A stretch of 64,000 nt of DNA, taken from assembly GCA_037952775.1 (NCBI GenBank), contig JBANAY010000004.1, positions 10,230,001 to 10,294,000 of the forward strand, read 5' to 3'. Numbering within the stretch: position 1 is the first letter of the stretch; each line of letters begins with the position of its first letter. The position numbers and the translations under genes were made by a program. Source of the DNA: Clonostachys chloroleuca (Eukaryota > Ascomycota > Sordariomycetes > Hypocreales > Bionectriaceae). Under the pieces are notes generated by a model, which searched no databases, was not told where the DNA came from, and saw only the letters and a program-made list of their open reading frames with translations. Below are positions 58,282 through 64,000 of this stretch, one piece after another.

Positions 58282-59479
58282 TATATATACTTAGTATATA
58301 AATATTAATAATATTTATTTAATTAATTATTTAATTAATATATACTTTTTATTTTAAAAAAAATAATTAGATTATATTATAAATTATATTTTATTTTATT
58401 CTCTAATTTAATTTATATATTTAAAAATAGCTATCTAGAGTAAATAGAACTAATACTAGCTTATTATTATAGGCTAATAGTTTATCTAAGTATATTATTA
58501 AATCAGACTGTTCTTTATAATTATTCCCTTCGAGAGAGTAAATATCTGTTCTTCTTTTTAATAGTTAGTATTATCTTAAAATAATTAAAGTTAGGTAATA
58601 GTATATCTATATACTTAAAGCTATATCCTGCTAACTATTATCTTATATCCTCTATAATATTAAAATCTTAATCTATAGAGGAATTAAAAATATTATAATC
58701 TATATTAGAAATATCTATTTAGAATACTGTCCTGGACTCTAAAATAGCTAGTCCCTTTTAGATATTATATTTCGGTATAATAAAAGATTAATATATAGTG
58801 CAGATAATAATACGCCGTACCTGGAGATAGCCTAAGTTAATTAGTATCTTAGCTTTACCGCCTTTAGTAGACTATCTGTTTATTTTAAAATTATAAGTAA
58901 ATATCCCTACTACTTATCTTATTAACTATTAACTCTAATAATATAATAGTTTTATAATAAGAATTAATAAGTAGTTAGTATATATAATATAGCTATATAG
59001 AACTTAACTTTATTAAGTAAATTAATTACTATATTTAATACTAGAAACTTTTTAATATTTTCTAAGCTTTATCTAGCTCTATTAATACTAAGATATTATA
59101 TTATATAAACTTAATCTAATATAGTTTATTTAGAGCTCTTTTTATCTTTTTTATTTAAAAATAAGCTAATATCTTATATTCTCTATATCTCTTTATACTT
59201 AAAAACTAAAGCTAAAGAAGATTTTAATAATAGCTTATTAGATATACTAGATATATTTAGCCTTTCTATTAATATCTCTAATATTAATAAAACTCTACTT
59301 TATATAGTATATATTCTACTTTTAGAGCTTAATACTATATTATATATAAAGGCTTTTCTAATAGGTTATATATACTATATATAGATCTACCTTAGATCTA
59401 GAAGTATCTAGAAGTAATATACTCTATATATAATATTACTAAGAGTACTTAGAAGCTATATATTCCTAATATTCTATAT

Positions 59480-62080
59480 AGAATATATATATATATTTAC
59501 TTTATTAGATAAAATACTCTTTTAGATAGTTGTTAATAATATTATCTATATATCTATTAGAACTAGCTATATAATATTTATATATTAATAGTAATTTATA
59601 TTATATAGCTATATAATAATCTAATTATACTACTTAGAATAATACTCTAAATAGTTTAATCCTAATTTACTCTAGATCTATTTAGTATAAGTTAATCTAA
59701 CTATTATATATTAATAACTCGAAAGTGTAATATTTTGACTTTATCTTATAGTGTTGAAGGTTCGGGTATAGACTACTAATTGCGTTCTTAAAAAATATAT
59801 ATCAGATCACGTGTTGCCTGATCTTGGGATATACCCTTATTTATAGCGAAACTAATAAAAGAATATTAACTCTTATTTAGCTAATTATCTTATCTTAACT
59901 ACTATATAATAATAAAAGATATTATAACTATCTTAGGAACTCTAGCTTAATAGAATAATACTCCTAAGAGATTAATTATCTAGTAGATAATTAAATAACT
60001 TATACTATATATTAAAGATCTTAAAAAGAAGTATTAAAAAGATTAAGAAGAAATTATTTATTTAATACTATTAGAATCTTTCTCTAGAGATATTTAAGAA
60101 TTAGATATATTTAAAATCTAATTCTAGATTTACTTTAAGTTCTTTCTAATAAAACTTAAAAATAATAAAGATAAAATTAGATTTATAGAAACTTATCTTA
60201 TAAATACTATAGAATAATAGTTCTAGATATTTCTTTATAATTAATATAAAAATAATACTAAATTAGAAAATAAAGATTAGATAATAATTAATATCCTTAT
60301 AAGCTATAATAACTTTATTATCTTATTTATAAAAGCCTTTAGAAAAATTAATTATAAATAATAAATAATTAAGAAACTTAAAGATCTCTAATAGATTAAA
60401 ACTACTTTCTATAATAAACTTAAAAATAAAGTTAAGAATTAACTTTTTAAAATAGATAAACTAGAAGATTTAATTAAATATATAGTTATAGTAGTATAAA
60501 TTAATAACTATATCTATAAATAAAAATTATAAAGAGAAAAAGAATAAAATAGTTAAAACTATATTAAAATTAGTAATAAATCTAACTATAGGGTATAATA
60601 AGCCCTACTACTATCTATAGTATCTAGGATATATTCAGAACCTATAGAGCTAGAAACTATAGAAAAATATAAATATTATAATTATAATAAGATTAGATAT
60701 ATTTTATCTTAATATCTAAAGCTAAAAAGATAGAAGAATTAGAAATCTATTAAAAAAGTAAAAAGTAATTAGAAATAATTAAGAAAACTAATAAAAAGAT
60801 TAAGATCTTAGATATAATATAAAGATCTATTTTATAAGGAATATCTAATAATTTTATAATTTCTAGATTTAGTTTAATTTTAATACTAATTTATATTTAA
60901 GTTTTAAATAAAGCTAAAAAGTAAGAATAAAATATTACTAAAAATAACTAGAAAAAGATTAAAAAGAAATTTAAAAAGTTTAAAGAGAAATATAAAAACT
61001 AAGGAAATATTTATAAATATAAACTAATAACTAAATATAAAATAGTATTCTACTATAAAAATAATTTTATTTTATATTTAATTTATAATAAAGAATATTA
61101 TTAGAGAGTAAAAAAATAAATAATTATAGAATATAATAAAGTATATATTTACTACTAACTAGTAATTTAGAAATAAAATCTTAATAATAATAATTAACTA
61201 GTAGTATATAGAAAATAATTAGTAGATATTATTAAAAACCTAAGAAACTTATATAGAATATTAGAGTATTAGAAGAATATTATAAAGGAAAATTATTTTA
61301 AAGAATTATAAATTACTTATTATAACTATAGGTATTTATTATACTAGTAAAAGAAGATTAATTTTAATATCTTTCTATATATAGCTAGTATTATACTACT
61401 AAGATATATTATAATATAGATTTAATACTTAAGGATTAAATAACTATTAGTTAGATAATATATTATTCTAGAGAAGGATTTAGAAAAATACCTTATTAAG
61501 TATAATATTAAAAAGTTATCTATAGATCTATATAAAGAATCTAAATATAAAATCTATTAGAAATATAAATTTAAACTCTAGTATAATAAGAAGAATTTTA
61601 AAAACTAAGCTAAATAATAATATAAAAAGAGAATTAAATAATATATTAATTAGGTATATATATACTATTTTAAAGCTAAGTATAAAGTATTAGATTTAGT
61701 AAGATAAAGAGATAATAATATAAATATTACTAAACTATATTTAGAATAATTCTAATACTAAAAATATAAAGTCTAAGAATACTATAAATAAGATATACTA
61801 TCTCTAATAATTAAAATAGGAAATTTATTTAATATTCTTATAAATATTAAAATTAAAAGAAACTAGTTTATAGTCTGAATAAACTATAGAGTATAAGTAA
61901 ATTATATTATATTAATAGTAATTAACTAGTTCTACTTATTATAGAAAAAGAAAGAAAAACTATATAATATATTAAGTTTAGATAGAATATAGTTTAAATA
62001 TAATAAAAAGATTATTAACTTTAAAACTAATTATTTTATAATTAAAATCTAAAGAAAGAAATTTAATATAATTATTAATA
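59480..62080 (+). mobile_element. Ty3/gypsy-type element copy 3, plus strand, truncated
   Basis: A partial LTR (about 59480-59713, the reverse complement of the LTRs at 34.3 and 46.3 kb) is followed by the leader, then gag from about 59950. The zinc knuckle region at about 60664-60702 reads KYYNYNKIRYI. The protease region follows to about 62.08 kb, where similarity to the family stops before the reverse transcriptase. Gag codons are full of G-to-A and C-to-T changes. The leader is interrupted by a 147-bp insertion at 59720-59866. Confidence 0.8.
59720..59866 (+). mobile_element. 147-bp insertion with 5-bp target duplication, little mutated
   Basis: Inserted in the gypsy leader. TAACT flanks it at 59715-59719 and 59867-59871, and copy 2 (reverse complement near 46260-46272) shows the uninterrupted sequence. 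It keeps CACGTG, GCG and GGG words, unlike its surroundings. It could be a solo LTR of a small retroelement (5-bp duplications are typical) or a MITE; the ends are neither clear TG..CA nor obvious inverted repeats. ATAAATAAGGG on the minus strand looks like a TATA element. Confidence 0.8.
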
Positions 62081-64000
62081 TAGGTAATTATCCGGTTTAT
62101 ATATATATATAATCTTAATTAATTATTAATAGTCTATCTACAGCTAGCTAGATTATTAATTTCCTACTTATTACTTATTAGTTTACTATTAGCTGCTTTC
62201 CCTATAGTAATTACTCTACCCAGAAAAATATTATATCCTTATAACTATACTCAGCTAAATAATAAATTATATCCCTATAACTATACTTAGCAAATTAATA
62301 ATTATATAATTATAGTACCTTATATAAACTTAACCTGCTTATATTATTCTAAATACTAATATCTGATTTTATTCTAATAGTAACTTATATTTCTAATATA
62401 CTAATTAATTATAATAGATACCTTCTAGTATTAACTCTAAGACTTAGATATATATTTTTATTACTATAATATCAGCTTTATACTTACTAATTATAGTATA
62501 TAAATTTATAATCCGGGATCTTATATCTATCTCTCCAGGAGTTAAATAAGTATATATATTTTATCAGGTAAATATATTTTACTAAGGACTAGTTAGTATA
62601 GTAGCTATTAGAAAATTAGAGGATACTAATATTAGTAATAGTTAAAAACTATATCTTATCTAAAAGGATTATATAGGGGAAATCTAATACTTCCTAGTAT
62701 ACTATCTAATTAATTATTCTTATACTTTTACTTAACTAAGCTCTAAGTATTACCTAGTAACTTAATAATCTTCAGAGTTCTATTATACTTTAGCTCTATA
62801 AGTTTATCTTTTTATATTTTATTATAATATAAATACTTAAAATATTTCTCCTTATTCTTAAGATAAATATAGTTATAATTCAGAGGGTTATTATTATATA
62901 TAATAATCTGATCTATAATAAGCTTACTCTGTATAATAATAGTATATATAATATCTCCTCAGGTCTTACTATATTCTAAAAATATATTATTAGTATAGAT
63001 CTAAAGATAGTTATTTAGAAGATCCTTTAGTATAAAACTATAAAAGCTTTTAATTAAATTTAACTTTTTACTCCCTCTATTCTATTTCTTAGTATATTAC
63101 TTCTTCTTTTTCTTCTTAGATAGAGGCTTATCTGAGTTTTTATTATTATTATACTTATTACTTCCCTACTCTCTTATAGGTTTTTTAGTTTACTATTTAT
63201 TCTTATTATTTTTCTACTTATCTATAGGTTACTCAGTTTACTATCCCTCTAGATACTAGAGCAGTCTTATATTCAGCTTAAGTAATTATCTATTATTAAG
63301 CTTCAGGGGAAGGGTATACTATAAATATAATAATTATCCTTAGGAAAGGGAGTATTAAATCTACTAACTAACTTTAGAATATAGTATACTGGATATAGGA
63401 ATCTATAATTATTATTTATAATTATAATTATATCTATATATTTCTCCCTAATAGACTTAAGTAGTATTAGGAAAAGGTAATTTATAATCTATAGATTAAC
63501 TTTATTATTAGTATTTATTTATTATATAACTTAATACTGAATTAGCTATCTAACTTTCTGAAAAATAAACTCTAGTAAATTAGTTACTATTCTTTCCTAG
63601 TCTATCTTAGTTATATAGTATATATACTTATAATAGGTATAAATACTTATCTATATTACCTTTTTCTTATAGTTATTAAAGTTATCTCTAAAGTTTTCCA
63701 GCCTAAGGCTAATTCTCTCTCTAGTACTATTTATAGTTATAATTTACTATAAATAGTTAAGGGTTAAGATTTATATATAAATACTAGTACTATATAAATA
63801 GAAAGTAGTAAGACTATATACTAGTATTATATAGGAAAAGGAATTTATATTATATATATATAAGATATAGATATTAAGAGGGTAAGGTTTTAGGTTATTA
63901 TACTAGACTAAGAGATAAATTTTTATAGTATAAGCTAATAGTTAGCTATTTATAAAGCTGAGCAGTAGATAAGCTAGTCTGGCTATAAAATACTAAAAAG

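Larger units (their letters stand above)
55881..64000. repeat. Second AT-rich RIP-degraded block, continuing past the window
   Basis: 8.1 kb of AT-rich DNA without open frames of 60 codons or more. It contains a plus-strand gypsy fragment, a repeat shared in inverted orientation with 34.6-35.3 kb, and two copies of a 147-bp repeat. Stretches 55881-57234, 58281-59479 and 62081-64000 are repeats I cannot name. The last of these keeps somewhat more G/C and has a diverged tandem duplication of about 40 bp around 62230-62300. Confidence 0.85.

Overview
The window reads as nuclear DNA of a filamentous ascomycete (Pezizomycotina; Sordariomycetes-like is my best guess, not proven). The reasons are short introns with fungal signals (GTAAGT/GTATGT donors, CTAAC/CTGAC branch sites), widely spaced genes with CT-rich leaders, a fungal-specific kinase-like family, and two large AT-rich blocks of retroelements destroyed by C-to-T/G-to-A transitions. 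That decay is the signature of repeat-induced point mutation (RIP).

Region 1 (1-25,745) is ordinary gene-bearing DNA. From left to right on the + strand: a five-exon gene ending in a CENP-B/Psq-type helix-turn-helix (531-1752); a fungal sulfotransferase-fold protein with a C-terminal membrane anchor (3987-4871); a long Q/P-rich, probably disordered nuclear protein (7687-10417); a 1018-residue fungal kinase-like protein with degenerate catalytic motifs and two coding minisatellites (14692-17748), preceded by a possible spliced 62-codon ORF whose stop overlaps its start; an ankyrin-repeat protein (20158-21231); and an unrecognised three-exon gene (23359-25371), the last gene before the heterochromatin edge. 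Intergenic stretches are long and hold several small tandem repeats.

Region 2 (about 25,745-48,370) is a 22.6 kb block of almost pure A/T with no open frame of 60 codons or more. It holds two minus-strand Ty3/gypsy-type LTR retrotransposon copies (about 26.67-34.5 kb and 38.63-46.65 kb). In each, the reverse transcriptase YLDD motif and the Gag zinc knuckle can still be read, with D-to-N and C-to-Y changes as expected from G-to-A mutation. Each copy is interrupted by a copy of a roughly 650-775 bp element; a third copy lies near 47.6-48.3 kb. LTR-gag fragments and unidentified repeats fill the rest.

Region 3 (about 48,370-55,880) is a 7.5 kb island of normal base composition between the AT-rich blocks. 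It has one intact two-exon cytochrome P450 (52081-53801), a fragment resembling a terpenoid synthase (48.5-48.96 kb), a broken pogo/Fot1-type DDE transposase (54.3-55.2 kb) and a broken BTB-like reading frame (55.23-55.43 kb). The fragment and the P450 may be what remains of a secondary-metabolite locus.

Region 4 (about 55,880-64,000, continuing past the window) is AT-rich again. It holds a plus-strand truncated copy of the same gypsy family, a 147 bp insertion with a 5-bp target duplication, and its decayed relative.

I found no tRNA, rRNA or CRISPR. I see no clear multi-gene novel system. The strongest leads are the P450 island, the nested short element, the pseudokinase with its coding minisatellites, and the HTH gene that may derive from a transposase. 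All assignments come from reading motifs by eye; no database search was run.
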